Source of the DNA: Dermatemys mawii
Lineage: Eukaryota; Chordata; Testudines; Dermatemydidae
Length of the DNA stretch: 64,000 nucleotides
Direction: 5' to 3'
Assembly (NCBI GenBank): GCA_007922305.1
Contig: ML677341.1
Location: 68,320,663 to 68,384,662 of the forward strand
The notes beneath the pieces are model-generated. The model saw only the letters and a program-made list of their open reading frames with translations. It had not been told where the DNA came from and searched no databases. Shown here piece after piece: positions 1-14,600 of this stretch (position 1 is the stretch's first letter; each line of letters opens with the position of its first letter). The translations under genes and the position numbers were made by a program.

Positions 1-3000
1 TATAAAGTAAAGTCTGATGTTTGTGACTGTGAGGGGACAAAATTCATAAATCTGTATGATGCTATCATTTCTGATTTGTTACCACAGCAAATGCCAAGTC
101 TAAGCAGCCTGACCTTAGCTTTATTAAGAGCTTCCTTTTTAGAAATATTTACTATTCAACTACACGGGAGGAGAAACTAATTTGTTTAAAATGTGGCCAT
201 TTTTTTAAAAAAAAAATCACCCAGACCTCAAGGCTTAGAGAGTCAGGAACACCGTGAGGTTTTTAGTAATGCAGCAACTTTGGGAGCTGAATGCAGTTCA
301 GAAAACTTATGTTTTGTTTCCATTACATGCCCATCTTTGATCTCAAACTGACAATCTGACCACCTTCCTCCAATCCAGAAGCAAATAAATACTAAAGAAT
401 AGGAAACCTCACTTTTCTGTCAGCACACAGGACCTCTAAGACTGAAAAATGAAGGTGATTGCTACTATGAAACTGTTTGGACACTAGACAGCAACAAATA
501 CCTGTCTCAGTGGAGGAGTTTAAGATCACTGCAGAGATCTTCAGGCAATGCACAGTATCTTGGCTTACACAGGCCACGGTCTTTATTTCAAAACAATACT
601 AGTTGTGGTTTCTCTGTATACCTGCAACTGAAGGACTAGAGGAACAGGAGTACAGCAATAAATCTTCTAATCCATAACTCTTCATGTCACAGAAAATACC
701 ATGAAGTCTAAGCAGATGAGACTCTTGGTAAGTAAATCTCTACCATTACATTTGTTGCTGTAAACTTATATGGATCCTTTTCTGCCTTATCTCTGTAGTG
801 CAAGTAAGACCTAAGTGTTTTGGGAGAGAAAGGCGGGGGAGACGGGGACAGCATGTTCTTATTTTAAGATTATGGCAAATTTCCTGTACATTTTTGCTTT
901 TCCAGTATTAATGTCCACTGTATTTTATGTTTGTGTGTTCCCATGCTTATTAGACATTTTATAAACACTGCTAGTCTGCTGTTTTGAGGCATTTATGAAC
1001 AGATAGTTCTCCCTGACTCAATGAAAGTAAACAAGTTTGGTGTTAGTACCCATATTATATATTTAACCCTAATATGTATATTTCAATAACATAGTATTAA
1101 ACATGCTGATAACAGCTAGAGAAGCACAAATGTTTGTCAAGCCACATGTTTCAAGTCTTCAAAACACATGGTGGGTATTTTAACTTCTGTAGATTCAGTT
1201 TAAAATATTGATGCTAAATCTATAATGGGTATGATTTGAAATTATTTTTCTGTAAAATAATTTGAGGGAGAATACAGAAAAAAAATCTCAAGTACTTTCT
1301 GATTTTAAGGTACATTGGTGAATGCTACTATGAAGTATATTATTATTAACAGTAAAGCTTTGTAGATTAGCAATGGGGAAACACTGACAATAAAATTTCT
1401 TGTAAAAGCTGGTAAATCGTTCTGTAATAAAAATAAATCCTAAAAATTGGCTTCTTTGTAGCATTTTATGCATATAATGAAAACTAATTATCTGTGGAGA
1501 AAATTTGACTTGGTAGAATGAAATTAAATTGCTTTTTAAAAGACTTCCTTAAACAGCGCTAGCTAGGGAGAAGTCCAATAATAATTTTAGCTCTGAATTG
1601 TATGCCTTTGCTACATTAATAAATCATGTTGCATTCTGACTTTTATCAAAAGATTCAGAGGAGGAGAACTGGATACGGCACAACAAAGCTACAAGAGAAG
1701 CTCTGACTGTTTTGTTTTTTTTCCCCTTCATCAAGCTACTGTACACATGGCCTTTCAAGATGAGCAACTCCCATAGAACAGCACTTACTGTGGTAGGTCA
1801 AAACTGGCTGTAAGTCAATGACAGTAATAAATGAATCATCAAATTATAATGTGTAGTGTACTACTTAAACACACTGTATCCAGTGTTTGAGGGGAAGGTG
1901 ATATATTGTCCTTCGATGTTTACCACATTTGAATTATTTTTATGAGAATTTACTGTATTTATTTATTGTACTTATTTATTGACTAACTATTGAAATGAAA
2001 TAGAGTAGAAGTGACATTCAAGAGCATGAAAAAGAAACTGTTTCATTTACCCAACATAGCTGCAAATACAGCCTCCTTATAGCAATTTATTTGTAGTAAC
2101 ACTTAGCTATATAGGAGTTCTAGGCACCATGCTGAAAGAGGTGTTTAAATTATTTTTTTTTACTGTGGCTGAGAACAAGATGTAAAATATATTTTCTGCA
2201 AGTAAAAAATCCTAAACCCTGCAAAGAAGAGCTTTGTTTTTTTGGAAGATGGGGTTCACTGCCAGAAGACCTAAAAAAAAAAATGGCTAGCTAAAAAAAG
2301 GATGTCAGCTGGAATGAATTTTTACCAACAGATCATGTATCAAATGTATAATTTGTTGATACTGGAATACGAACTGATGAAATATATCTTTGACACTAGT
2401 GTGCTACCTTGTTATGTAGAAGCATTGTAATAGACTTAGTGAGTTCTAATCTTTGACATTTGCTTTTACAAAAAATCTAGTTGATAATTCAGTACCCTAA
2501 TTATGTTTCTATGAAAACAGTTCAGACGAAACTGTTATGTGATCTTCAGCCCTATGTTATATTAATAACTTTTTTTAACTTAGTAACATATCAGAAGTGT
2601 CTCTTTGGAGAGTTTAATTATACTTTTTTGAATATCTGTATTTATAGCGTAATTTACAAATATAACTGAGCACATTTTTATTCATCAGTTTTTCTAAACT
2701 ACACATACTTGCCCAAATGCTAAGCAAAATAGGCACTGGCTCCACTCTAATATTTACATATTTTATTTTTGTAGTTGGTATTTATATTTTAAATATTTGC
2801 TTCAATAATAAAGACCAATACTTAAAACATATGTGTGTGTTTTGCAACAAGTAACTTTAAAAGGAAAATAGACAAGTGAAAAGTAAGAGTTCTGCTTTTT
2901 ATTAAGAAATCAAAGTCATTATGTTAAATGTGAATTATATCATTTGGGAATACTTTCCACTGCATTTTGCAATCTGCTAGAAAATATTAGTTCATAAGTG

Positions 3001-4349
3001 TTTCTGTCCCTGGTAAAGTTAACTTTTTACTCAAACTGAGACAAAAGGTTAATTAAGGTCATATGCTCTGAGATGTCATATGTATTTCTGTGTATATAAC
3101 ATTTACATATAGTTGATATAATTTTTTATTCTGTTATATTTGCATATATAATTTCTTAGTACATGGCTATTTACTATAAAACCATTAAAACATTGAATCC
3201 CTGCGGGGAAATGGATACCTGATATTGGTATGTGACTTTGTGTCTGAATGTATAACACTCTGAGTTAGCTGAAAGGGAATACTGTAGCAGTGTGTCCTCA
3301 GGAAAAATTCTCAGACACTAGATTATTATGTAATATACAGTAGGAGTTCTGTTTCCTTTATAGTCTTCTTTAGGGAAATATAATTCAAATTTTTCAGATC
3401 AAGTCATGTGGATAGTTGAGGGTATATAATTGACCTTGTGCCTTGGGAATTATAGGTATATAGCTCCTGATTTTGTTAGAGTTGTGTACCTGATTCCCTC
3501 CGTATATTATTGAGAATGCCCTCCTTAGAAAAATACAACACTTTAAAGATCATTTCCCATATTTTGTGCTTTTACAAAAAACAGTTCTTATTGGAAACTA
3601 CTAAAGATAAATAAACTCCACCTTCTCTGTGTGACTTTTCATTGATACCCAAGAGCTTGTGTTTTATAGCATATTATTGGGTGCTTGTGATTGACTTGGC
3701 CTAATAGAGCCTTCCTCTATATCTAATGTGGCTTTAAGGGAAGTGTAGTAAAACTTCCATAAGAAACTTCTCTTCCCTTTTACTCATAGTATAAAGAATG
3801 TTCTCGTCTTAATGGATATTGTGAGGAGAGTTCTTCGTATAATTCCATTAAGGATAATGGGAAAGATGTTATGCATTTGCAGGAAAACTAGATAGGTGGG
3901 TCTACACTGTCTTCCTATAATGAACCCAGCATAGTGATATCTCAGTATTGAATTTTTTTCTTTTCACATCCCTCCTGCATCCTTTCAGTATGATGTTTTT
4001 GAGGTGTATGTCTATATAAGCTAGGACGCAATTGTTTAAAACCTATTCTAACAATTCTGCAAGACTTATTCTGTTGAGGACCGAAGTATTGGAAGAAGTA
4101 TGGTAGACTTGGTTCAAAATGAAATATTCAAGGCTAAATGTGCTTGGGTAGGGTCTAATCAAGTGTTGACATCGAATCTGACCACACTCAGAAATTTGTC
4201 ATATGATCACCAGCTGGAGTTTAAAGTGCTCTTTTTACAATACAAAGTTAGTGGTCTTCATTTTGCTTTTCCCAAAAGTAGCACTCACGCTGTGTAGAAA
4301 AGAAATTGCTACATTATGGTACATACAGTCAAGCTGTTCTTTGGAATTG
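1..4349. other. AT-rich stretch without a recognisable gene
   Basis: Only short chance reading frames are present and none has splice signals on both sides or a protein-like composition. I see no repeat that I can name with confidence. The stretch is best read as intergenic or intronic DNA. Confidence 0.6.
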
Positions 4350-4413
4350 CAGTGGATGTAAATCAGTGTAGTTCTACTGAAGTCAATGGAGCTACACAGA
4401 TTTACACCAGGTG
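4350..4413. repeat. Small foldback (hairpin) repeat
   Basis: Two 25-base arms (4350-4374 and 4389-4413) are imperfect inverted copies around a 14-base loop that includes TGAAGTCAAT. The arms share the core TGTAAATC-GTGTAG. Short hairpins of this kind, with a loop like 'tgaagtcaatgg', are common dispersed elements in turtle and bird DNA as I recall. The class (MITE or SINE-derived) is not settled. Confidence 0.5.
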
Positions 4414-6447
4414 AGGATGCCAGCCATTTATCTTTCCCCAGCAGTTATTTTTCACCTCTCCCTTATAGCAAATTCTTGTTTGTTATAAACTTGCATAAGA
4501 TTGAAAGGAGAATCATTCTAAAAGTCTCCAAAACTGATAATAAAATGTCCTTTTTAACATGGAGGAAAATACTTACTTTTAACATATGTAGACCGTAAAA
4601 CATTCTTCAATTACCACTACAAATACTTTAGTTGTTGACATAGATAAGTTATTTCAATATATTCTTTATATACTGATATTCTGAAAAACTAAAATGAGAC
4701 AATCTTCAGCAGAGCAGGAGAATCCACAGTCCTGGCCATGTAAAATGCATCCTGCACTGCAGAGGATTTTCTGCCGTGCAGGGCGATTTCCAATGAATGA
4801 CATTGATTTCCTATTAAAAAGACACTCCCCACCCTTCTTGATGGACAGGTGTAATCTTAAAAGGCCACTTGACCCTTATCATTAATGAGGAAGACCAATA
4901 AAATCCTCACTCAAGTAGAAAATATTACTCTGCACCTTTAAAAAATGACCACTGACTGTTTTTCTAAGAAATTTCATGAAGCTTGCGCAGTGTACGTTTA
5001 TGGAGCACACATGAGAAAACTCTGTGCCACAGACAGTAACAACCAATATTCTATCCTGTTAAAAATTCATGTTTTTCAAGTGATATCTCTAATTTGCATT
5101 TTTATGATCCGTGATAAAAAATATTCATCTTGTATTTCATATTTTATCTTGGTGTAAAAGATTTTCTTTTCTGTTACACACCCTTTATATCCTTTAACTT
5201 TGCCTTTTTTAAAAACCAAACAAACAAGCTCCCTCACTTGTGCATGCATACAATGTTTAAAAGAAAGTTGAGACTGGCTTAAACAGAGGAAAAGGGAAAT
5301 TGAGTTTAAAGGCTAAAATACTGATCTGACCTGAACCAATGCACTAGGTGCCCGGTGTGTCGAATCAGTAGTTGTTCAGACTGTTGTACTGTCTACTGTA
5401 GGCCTAAGTGGGTGCATAAAAACCAGAATATTATCCTTAATTTATGACCTGGTGAATTTTCTTGATTTTTGTTTTTACAACTAAACTCTTAACTTATTTT
5501 GTATTAATCTTGTTTTGCTAAAACATGTTTATGAACACTTAGGTGACAGAACTTGAGGGGGGACTAGGATGGCTATCCCTCTACCTTGAAATGAAATTGT
5601 TGACCACCTAGATAATCCTTTCTAACATTGTTTCTTTTTGGGATTTCTACAGTCACCCCAGATTAAAACCAGGAACTGACTTCCAAAGGAAAATCTTCTG
5701 TATGTTAAAGATAACATATGTAGCACGATGTCACGTTGTCACTAGACAATTCACTTTTATTAAATCTAGAATATTTGCATAACATCTGTAAAACATGGCA
5801 ATGATTATCCAGAACTGTTTCATTTAGCCTTAAATTATGAACATTCCATGAAGCACAGTGCATCAGTTATTGAACTGGTATAATTTGAATTCTTTATTAC
5901 TACTGGAGTCTAATATTGCTATACCATGTCTAACATTAGGCTCAATCAGATTTCAGAACAAGAGAGCCTGAATTGCAGGTAGTATTTTTTTAAGTTTAAA
6001 TGGGAACATTTCTATGTATAAGACACCAAGCTCATTTCTTAACCAGAATGTACTTATTTACAATTCATTTTTCCCCGTGGGGATATAAGGAGATCTTTGT
6101 ATTTCAGCAAAAAGTAAAGCACTAGTAAACAAAGAGTTAAAGTGAAGGCAGGCTCACTGGTTTGTTGAGATCTGTCAGAGTCTGAGTGGCTGGCTACATA
6201 TCTGTCTCAGGAACAATAGCTACCTGTATTCTGCACGGACTGTTGGGCAGGCACTAGCAATCTGGAAAAGTCTGTCTCTGTTAGAGGTTTCTTAGTGAGA
6301 ATCCCTAATGACAGTCCCACTTTTCATTGGGAGGGGAAAAAAAATCTTGTCTTCTCTCTTGATGAAGGACAGAGCTTTGATCATTGTCATTCAGCCTTAA
6401 CTTGGCCTGAGGTTTAGGTTCTCAGCTTAGAAGACAGTAGGCTATCT
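4414..6447. other. No gene or named repeat seen
   Basis: This is AT-rich sequence with only short frames on both strands. Nothing beyond simple A/T runs could be supported. Confidence 0.5.
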
Positions 6448-6460
6448 TCTCTCTCTCGCT

Positions 6461-6492
<32 letters not shown>

Positions 6493-6498
6493 CACACG
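6448..6498. repeat. (CT)n-(CA)n microsatellite
   Basis: A short CT run is followed by about 19 CA units with one interruption (CACACGCACA). On the minus strand it gives a spurious frame rich in alternating Cys and Val. Confidence 0.95.
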
Positions 6499-9400
6499 TT
6501 TGCTGGTCTGTGCAGGCAGATTAGTGTCACAGCTGTAGCTGAGGCACAGAGCAATAAACATAGCAGAACCAATTTCCATGGTGGCAAGAGGGGCACGGGA
6601 GGTGAAAACAATGAGAAGGATCTCTTCTTCTGACAAGTTTTAGGTAAGAGAGAATATTTATACATCACTCAAGTATTTTATTTCCTTCTAGAGGAGTTAG
6701 AAGTTATGTTTAAATTGTGCCTTGTTATTAAAATATTTTGCTTTACTGCTGTATCCAGGCTGTTACTAGCCTATAAACCAGTAATTGCAGTGCTTTGTGT
6801 AACTAGAATGATTGACTGGAGAAAATAGGAAAGGTTTTGTCACTGGCATAGTAGCTATTACAGTTGGTGTTTAATGAAGGTTTCTTCTAATGTTCACCTT
6901 TTTAAAATTCACCATGAAGCTTCATTTCAGGTAAGATAAAATTATATTTAGCCATAATAAATACACAGAGGCAATAAAATGGTGTGTTGCTGGCAGGACC
7001 CATGCAATATTAAAACAGTGCTCCTTCAACCCTAATTTGTAATTATTTTTACACTGTTAACTGTTCTGGGGTCAGAGAGTTTTAAAAATTAATGAGGTTG
7101 CCTGCTGAGTTCAAATAGTATTATCTACGTGAGCTGCTGCTGCAGAAGGCTGAAATTATTCCAGCATATTTTTAATGTAGGTATAACCTTTTGACTTTAA
7201 GATATTGCTTTTGGAACACTTTCCATTAAACAGTAGTTTATACACTCTGCAATGAAAATGGGATAGTGATCCATTTTAATAAGGACAAGCTGAGCATAAG
7301 AAAAATGCTTTTCCTGATGACAAGATGAGAATATTAGATAGAATTTTTTTAATTAAAATCGTTTAGATTATTACAGTTGCGATCAATGATATTGTATACT
7401 TGTTAAATGTTTACAAATAACTAATGTTCCAAAGACTGGAACAAGAATAAAAAACAATGTTTCATATTGAAATATAAAATTAAAATACTAGACTGTGTAG
7501 CGGCTTTAAAAGAACGGATAGAATAACTTGAAAAATAAAGCGAAGTAATTATAGCATGAGAGGAGGTTGTGATAAACTGGAATAATGTACCACTGTTTAC
7601 AATCAAATATTAACCAGATAGTATTTTAGCACTTAAAAGTAGAGTTTGGAACTAATATGTTTACCCATACAATTCCCATACTGAAATAACAAACTTTAAA
7701 GCATTGGTTATATTGATTGTAATCTACAATACATTGTTTAAATGAAAGGAAAATGGAAGGCAGTTTGAAGCTGAATATACAGTAATCAGTGCTAAAGATT
7801 CATTTTATTCAGTGTCTCTCATTTACAACAACGATTTTGAGCTTCCTGTGATATATTGTTATGTAAATATGGTGCAGCAAGGGAAAGCAGCACTATGGAG
7901 ATTCAATTTACTTTGAAAGTTGTTCATTATAGAAGGGATGAATGTTATTTATTTGATGTGATTCAAAGGCTAGAAATGACTTTTTCATTGTGAAGCCTAT
8001 TGTGATGGGTGCAGGGTGATCTAATCTTTTTAATTTTGGCTTTCACACCAGTGGAGATGAAAAGAGATCTAAGCTCATTTATTGGTTGCTAAGTCCTACT
8101 GGAGGCCTAAGTACCATTCGTGGTTGCTATGGCCAATCTGACCTCAATCTATGCAGTTTTAGGGACTTAAGCAATCCTTTTTTATTTAGGAGCATGTACC
8201 TTGATTTATGTCCAAAATTGAGCCTGAATGTCTTTGTCTGCAAGTGATAAATGGTGGCATACAATTCATCAGCTCTTACAAGTAAACACTGCTGTCCCAC
8301 TAAAAATATGTTTTGTTCTGAGTTAATGGTATGGAACAAGCCAGTCTCCACAAACAGCTATCTTTTATTGTAGAGAGCCACTGAAACTTGGAGCAAAGTG
8401 AAAGAAATTGGCATTCATCTTCTTACATTAGCATTTCATTTGTGCTGTCTGATGATGGGACTCAATGTAGATTGACAATGAAAGGCTAGCATTCCATTTC
8501 CCTATCTGAATATATAATGGATATATTCTGAATGTATTTATTCTGTAGGGATAGTAAAAAGTCAGAAGTGCTTTCTCTGATAGTATGTGTCTGCCACTTC
8601 ATTATCACTAACTCTTAAAGTACATGCAGACAGACTGTGACTTAGCTCAGGGAAATTCCCAGTTTCAGTTTGAGGCAAGTACCTTGAATTCAAATAGTAT
8701 CAGATTTTTGTTACTACCAGAAATGATTTCCTTGTGTGATACTTAATGGTGCTTGCACCTTCATGTACTACAGAATCTCTTTCAAAAGAAAGTACTGTGA
8801 TTAAGAGGTTATTGAATGCAGAGTAGGCTTTAGGAGATGAATACAAAATGTTTCTTATTTTAAAATTACTGGTTTGATTTGTCATTTGGCGTATGCCTGC
8901 TAGGCTAATGTGATAATGATCCCAGATTAGCAGAGGCAAAATCGTTTTCTGTTTATAGCATACTTCAAATACAGAATTATGCTTCATAGCACTTTTCTTC
9001 AATAATGAGTTAATAATTTTTGTACTAAATTGGCTACCACAGATTACTACTATGGTGGAGGGATGTGGGGGAAATGAGACAAATCAAATGTTGTACCTGG
9101 TAGCTGACATTGTTAAAGAAAGCGAAACCTAATCAGCAATTACATGTTTTTAAGCTGAAAGTGGGTTTGAAGCTATTCCTCTCTTTCTTCTTCTAATAGC
9201 TTAAAATAAAAGTTTCTGAAGAAAGTTATTACTCTTTAAAAACAAATCCTTCTGGTATAAGAGGTGTAAGAAAAAAACAATAGCCTGGCTTAATGGCTAA
9301 ACCACAGCCCATTGAGAGAAATTTGGGGCCTGATACATCAGGGTCACTGGGGTCCATGTCCTGACATTTCACTATATTTACACAGACGTTAAACATGTTG

Positions 9401-12024
9401 GGGGGGTTGAGATCCTGTTACCATTGTTCCCCTTTTGCCTCCTCTCAGCAGCCCTGATGATAGCCCAAACAGATGCTACTTGGATAAAAACAAAATTAAT
9501 TCCCCGAACAATTTGAGAATTTCAGTTTAGTGCCTTTAAAATATTGTTTTTGAAACCAGAGTAGTGCATGCTGATCTTTTCTTGTTACTAAGATCTGATG
9601 TATGTTTTTCTCATGTAGCTTAATTGTTTTCAGTAACAGAACAGAATAGGGGTTAGTGTTTTGTTTGAACACATAGAACTATTATTTAGTCTTCCTAATC
9701 TTAGAGCTTCAAATAAGAATTAACTGCAATGGCAGAAAGTTTCTCAGTAGATTAGGCAGGTGGTAATTGCCACTAGAGTCAGTGTGCAAAGAAATGGAAT
9801 TTGTAAGGTGGTGCTTTACAGCACCATTGAGCTTGGAGCATTGGAGTGATGGTTGAATTTGGCAGGACATTCCTTGGGGGTTAGTTTACAATGGGGCTAC
9901 TGCTTCAGTGCTTCTAGGAGTAGCCCTGCATTAGTAGTTAATGCTAAAGATGGCCTAAAAGACAGGAGACAGAAAATAAACTGTTTAATCTCTTTTTTTT
10001 TTTTAAGTCTAATCATAACACTCAGGTTTTCATTTATTGAATGTTTAGAACTGTAAAAATCACTATTGCATGGCTCAGAACCAGATTGCTGAAATGTTTA
10101 TATTCAAACAGCACCAAGCACAAAGGCCTTAATGACATTTTGATGACTTTCACTTAAGATGTAATAAAAGCAGAATGTAATGTAAAAACATAGTTTAAAT
10201 AACTAATCTGTAATATTCTCATCTTCAAAACAGGACTGGGAACATCATACTTTCTAGTTTACAGTTTGCCCACATTGGTATTACAGTATTCATAATTTTT
10301 TTTTCAAAAAGAAAAATACAGCCAGTTTATTAGTTGTATGAAAAATTTGTATTTCACTTGTCCACAGCAGTTTAACAGAGATTAGAATAGTTGCATTGAA
10401 TGCTTCTGGTGTATATTTGTGACCACACCCAAACCAAATTGTGTGTCAACGGGACTCCTCTTGTGAGTAGCCATGACTCATGGAAGTAAGACTTGCAGCA
10501 TCAAGTCCCACAGTATATCCTGACTCATGTTTTTATTCTGCAACTTTTATTATACCTGTAATTCTCCAGTGTCACTTAAATACAGGTATTCATTGATACC
10601 ACTGCTTCAAAATTTCAGATTTCTACTTAGAATTCCTTCACTTTACACTTTTATCTTCTTACTTAACTGATGCTAAATACAGTTAGTTAATTATTAATCA
10701 GAGGAGAAGCTGTTTAAGTGTTGTCACACTCCCATTGGAGACTGAGTGCATCATTTTCACCACTGACTCATCTTTCACTGGTCCATAGCGAGAGTTTTGA
10801 TTTCTGTGCTTGCGACTCCCTTGAGCTTATGAACCGGTCATATTTATTTGGTGTATGGTTTTAATATCTGTAGCAATATACTGACTTTCTACTTTAGAAA
10901 TATCATGTAATTACAGTATGTTTCAAAGGTGCAGACAGTTGCAGGAAAATTGGAAATACTTTTAAAATCTCATAAAATCAGTGCTGTTCCATTAATAAAG
11001 TTAATCATTGTTCTCTTCTCTCTCTGACCAGATTAACTGATATAATACGGGCCAGATTTTAAAATCTGGGTATAGCACTGTGGAAACCTGTATTTGCTTT
11101 TTCAAATCATCTAGTTGTATACATAAAAAGGTAGGCACTTGCAAATGCATGTAGCCTTTAACTTAGATACATGGATATTTTTGGATACACCCATTGTGCT
11201 CTGTTTTCAAAATTTGACTCTGAGTCTGTATTTTTAGAAGAGAAATTTCAGAATGTACAAATCATAACCAAATAATCTTACTGAAAATTGTCAGTTGTGT
11301 GTAGTTCATATTTATCCTATGACACATACATGTGCTATTGGGTGATTGCATGTTCTTTAGACTCCTTCCTTAAGTAAGTTCCATCACAGAAAGTCAACTT
11401 ATCTATAAGAAAAATAAAAAAAACTTGTGTGAAACAAATTTATCCTAAAACTAACTGGAGCATAGTAATTTCTGGCAATTTACACTGTAATAGGATATTT
11501 TTGCAGAGGATTGGGTGGCTCAAGTGATGGGTATGTCACATGTAGATAAATGTTTGAACTTGGCACAGGTTGGTGATAAAAAATTATTACAATTTGGTGG
11601 CTGTATGGCCACATCATCACCAGTCTAGCTCCTGTCCCCCTCTTTTCTTGCTTGCTGTAGAACCTTGCCCCTTCACTAGCACAGGTGCTGGATTTGATTT
11701 GGCTTCCAATCCAGACCCACTGCTATCACTCTGCTCCTCCATTCTCCAGAGCAAAACCCTACTCTCAAGGTCCTCTGTTTAAAATATCCTTCAGTACAAT
11801 AGCCCTACCATATCCCCACTATCTTAGCACAGGTCTGTCCTGTGCACTAAGTGTGCTAATGGGCTTCTGGAAAATACAGTATGTAATCATGTCAGTAAAG
11901 ACAGTATCATAATGCATACTTACAAGGGGGCAGAATTTAAGGTTGCACAGGCAACCTTCATTCTGGCATTTCCTATTTTGAATGCTTGACTTCCCTTGGT
12001 AATACTCTTTTAATGTTGTTTTTG
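6499..12024. other. AT-rich stretch without a recognisable gene
   Basis: No exon-like frame with paired splice sites and no clear transposon end was found. The longest frames (for example minus strand 8700-9002) are about what chance gives in AT-rich DNA and have no recognisable motif. Confidence 0.5.
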
Positions 12025-12071
12025 TACACACACACACGTACACACACACACACATACGTACACACACACAC
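12025..12071. repeat. (CA)n / (ACGT-interrupted) microsatellite
   Basis: The run consists of CA units broken twice by a CGTA or TACGTA step. It produces His-Thr and Val-Cys shadow frames on the two strands. Confidence 0.95.
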
Positions 12072-12264
12072 CCACCAGCCATTTTACAGTTTCCATGAGA
12101 ATTATAACTTTCAATATCATGAATTTTGTGCACATAAAATCTATAATGTTGCACTGTCCAGGCTGTGTGTGTTTTCTCTTCCTACTTTTTTTTTCCTTAT
12201 CCCCCTCACTCCCCATTCTCTCATTCCCCCTGCCACTGGCCAACATCAGGTGACTCTGCCACTG

Positions 12265-12375
12265 GCCTGCTGGGAGAGTTTGAGCAGCTCACTTTGGTTC
12301 TCTGTGCCTCATTTTCCCTGTCTCTGGAATGGCAATAATGACACTACCCTCCTTTTTAAAGTACATTGATACCTA
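12265..12375 (+). repeat. MIR/CORE-type SINE fragment
   Basis: The order of short blocks matches the MIR-type core and tail: a 'gctcactttggttctctgtgcctcattttcc'-like segment, then 'ctggaatggcaataatgacactacc' as in the usual 'aaaatggggataataatacctacc', and then a low-complexity tail. The copy is diverged and only partial. Confidence 0.55.
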
Positions 12376-13844
12376 CTATATAAGAGCTAGGTGGTATTAT
12401 AACATTATTATTACATGGCAACAATCCTTGGTGTATCTGCATCCCGGCTTGCACTTAATGTGTGGGTTTTTTGTTTGTTTTTTTTGTGTTAAGTGTAAAA
12501 GCTGCTCGAATGATTTGAATGGGCATTTATTAGTGTCCATGTGATTTATAAATTGAATATATACATAATTTTATTAGCCAAAAATCACAGTTTGCGAGTG
12601 GTGTAACACAGTACTGCAACTTTCCTCTCATTCCCCACCTATTCAGTATGTGCTGGTGATGAGTAGGAAACACATTTTGGCTAGTGACCTGTTGGATGAT
12701 TTCTCAAGTGCTGCATGACTGCTGATTATTCAAACATCACATGCTCTGAGGTTGTATCCAGAAGAAATAAGAGAGAAGAAATAATTCTGACTATATTTGC
12801 CTTCTGGCATTTATAAGTTCTTTGATCCAGAGATGTCCATCTTAACAGCTCTTGAATCCATCTGTGCTTAGCCCACGATTCCTTAGCCTTAAAGTATCTG
12901 TAACAGATGATGTGCAAACTAAACAAACTCCTTACAATACTTTATGCCCTAAGACTGAAATTCACCTCTCCCTGCATAATGGGTTGCCTGCAGTTCAGCC
13001 TATGCATACCCAGGTGCCTGGCCTCAAACCTCCCAGTGCTCTTAATGTCAGGCAGCAGCAGGAGCACCCCTCCTCTCGCTTTGTGTTTTCCATCTTGAAA
13101 AGGATCTGATCAGATTTCTCCCTATACAGTGTACTGAGTTCATTTATCACATTCAAATGTAGATCCAGCCACAATTCAGTCTTTTGGATCAGAATTTCTT
13201 TCCGTGTTCATACTCCATGCATATAGATGTGCTTGATGTGCATTCGGTTATTTGCATATTCAATATGCCATTCTATATTCAAATTGTGAAAACACTGGTA
13301 AAATGGATTGGGTGAAATTTCCAGTCTCTCTCTCTCGCGCGTGTGCTTTCTTTCTTTAAACAGCTTGTGGTTTTTCCTCCAGGCCATCAAGGCATTTCCT
13401 TCAGCTTCTTTTGCTCTCTTATCTTGTGCTGATCGTGGCTGCATTGCTTTCAAACCTCTCCCCTAGAGAGGTAAGAGACGTTTGCAGTTTTTCATTTCTC
13501 ACTGGTAATTCCTGAAGCACTTCTACAAAATAATCTTTATCTTCAATAGCAGTTGCCATCTTCCTCTGGGCTCGCAGCAGCAGAAAATGGCAGCAGCGTG
13601 CTCACTGCTGAGGGCACAGACTTGAATATAAAGAAATCAATTTTCTCAGTTTTATTCATGCCTTTTGGCATTTGAAATGCTTGAATCTACTTCTCAGAAA
13701 TTGCACTATTCTGAAAGCAAAGGGAGGAGATCCTGTACCAGTAAAATGTGCACGTGTTTTTCTGAGAGAAAGCGAGAGAGAGGGTTTGTCTATCTGAGGT
13801 ACTTGTATAGCTCCCATAAGTGCAGTATCTGAACGCTCCACAAT
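12376..13844. other. No gene seen
   Basis: The stretch holds mixed-composition DNA with a short CT/CG run near 13326-13342. Overlapping frames near 12.85-13.1 kb are short and lack splice context. Confidence 0.5.
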
Positions 13845-13925
13845 CTTTAATCTATTTATCCTGACAACACTCCTGTGAAGTAGGGAAGGACTATTGTCCC
13901 CATTTTACCGTTACCACTAGACAAT
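13845..13925 (-). repeat. MIR-type SINE fragment (reverse orientation)
   Basis: The segment reads like the reverse complement of the MIR 3' region: '...tatttatcctgacaacactcctgtgaagtaggga...' followed by 'attgtccccattttacc'. The copy is short and diverged. Confidence 0.5.
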
Positions 13926-14324
13926 CCTTCCCCTCTAGGACTTGGGGAAGGTGCTAAAATTGGTCACAGAACAGGTGCGACACAGGTAGCAACAGGGTGA
14001 ATTTTTTTGTTTCTTCCCAACAATGTGCCTTGAACCTGGCCCAAAGGAGCCACCGTAGAAATAAGAGGACAATTCAGACTTCATACTATTTGATCCTGAA
14101 TGTTCCAACCAGGGTGCCACTTATGCCAGTTGTGATGCAGACACCTCTCTGCTCAGCAAGACTAAGATAAATTACTTTCACATAAGATACTAATTTATAA
14201 ACAGCCACCAAGTGGTGACAACTTTCAGTCTGAAGCTAGTGACTTCGGCCCCCATTCTGCAACTGACTTCAGTGGTGTTCCACATGGCACAGCAGTACAT
14301 CTGCACACTCTCAGACGCAGGATT

Positions 14325-14600
14325 GGCACATTAGAGATGGAAGGATCTATGGTCTGTCAGCTCAGAGGCAGGCAGTCCCTCCTCTGTTACAATGAAAAGA
14401 CAAATCCTCCTTATTTTTCATTCAAATGCAGCAAAATCTGCAACAGAGATCACTTACTCATTTCTTTTAAATAGTTCCCAGACATTAGTGATGGAGACTT
14501 GCTCCACTTTCCCAAGGATTCCAACATGGATGGTTCTTGCCACCTCTTATTCAACATTGACTGTATGTAAGAACACTAGTAAGGATGGTGAGCCGTACAG
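14325..14600 (-). mobile_element. Old CR1-like LINE 3' fragment
   Basis: The left end 'acattagagatggaaggatct' resembles the CR1 3' terminus read in reverse. Further right, 'gatggagacttgctccactttccc' matches the usual 'gatggagactccaccacctccct' block of CR1 in the same relative order. The copy is much diverged, so the limits are approximate. Confidence 0.5.

Noticed and set aside
11986..12369. 127-codon frame over the CA repeat
   Set aside because: The His-Thr run is the translated microsatellite and the rest is a MIR fragment.
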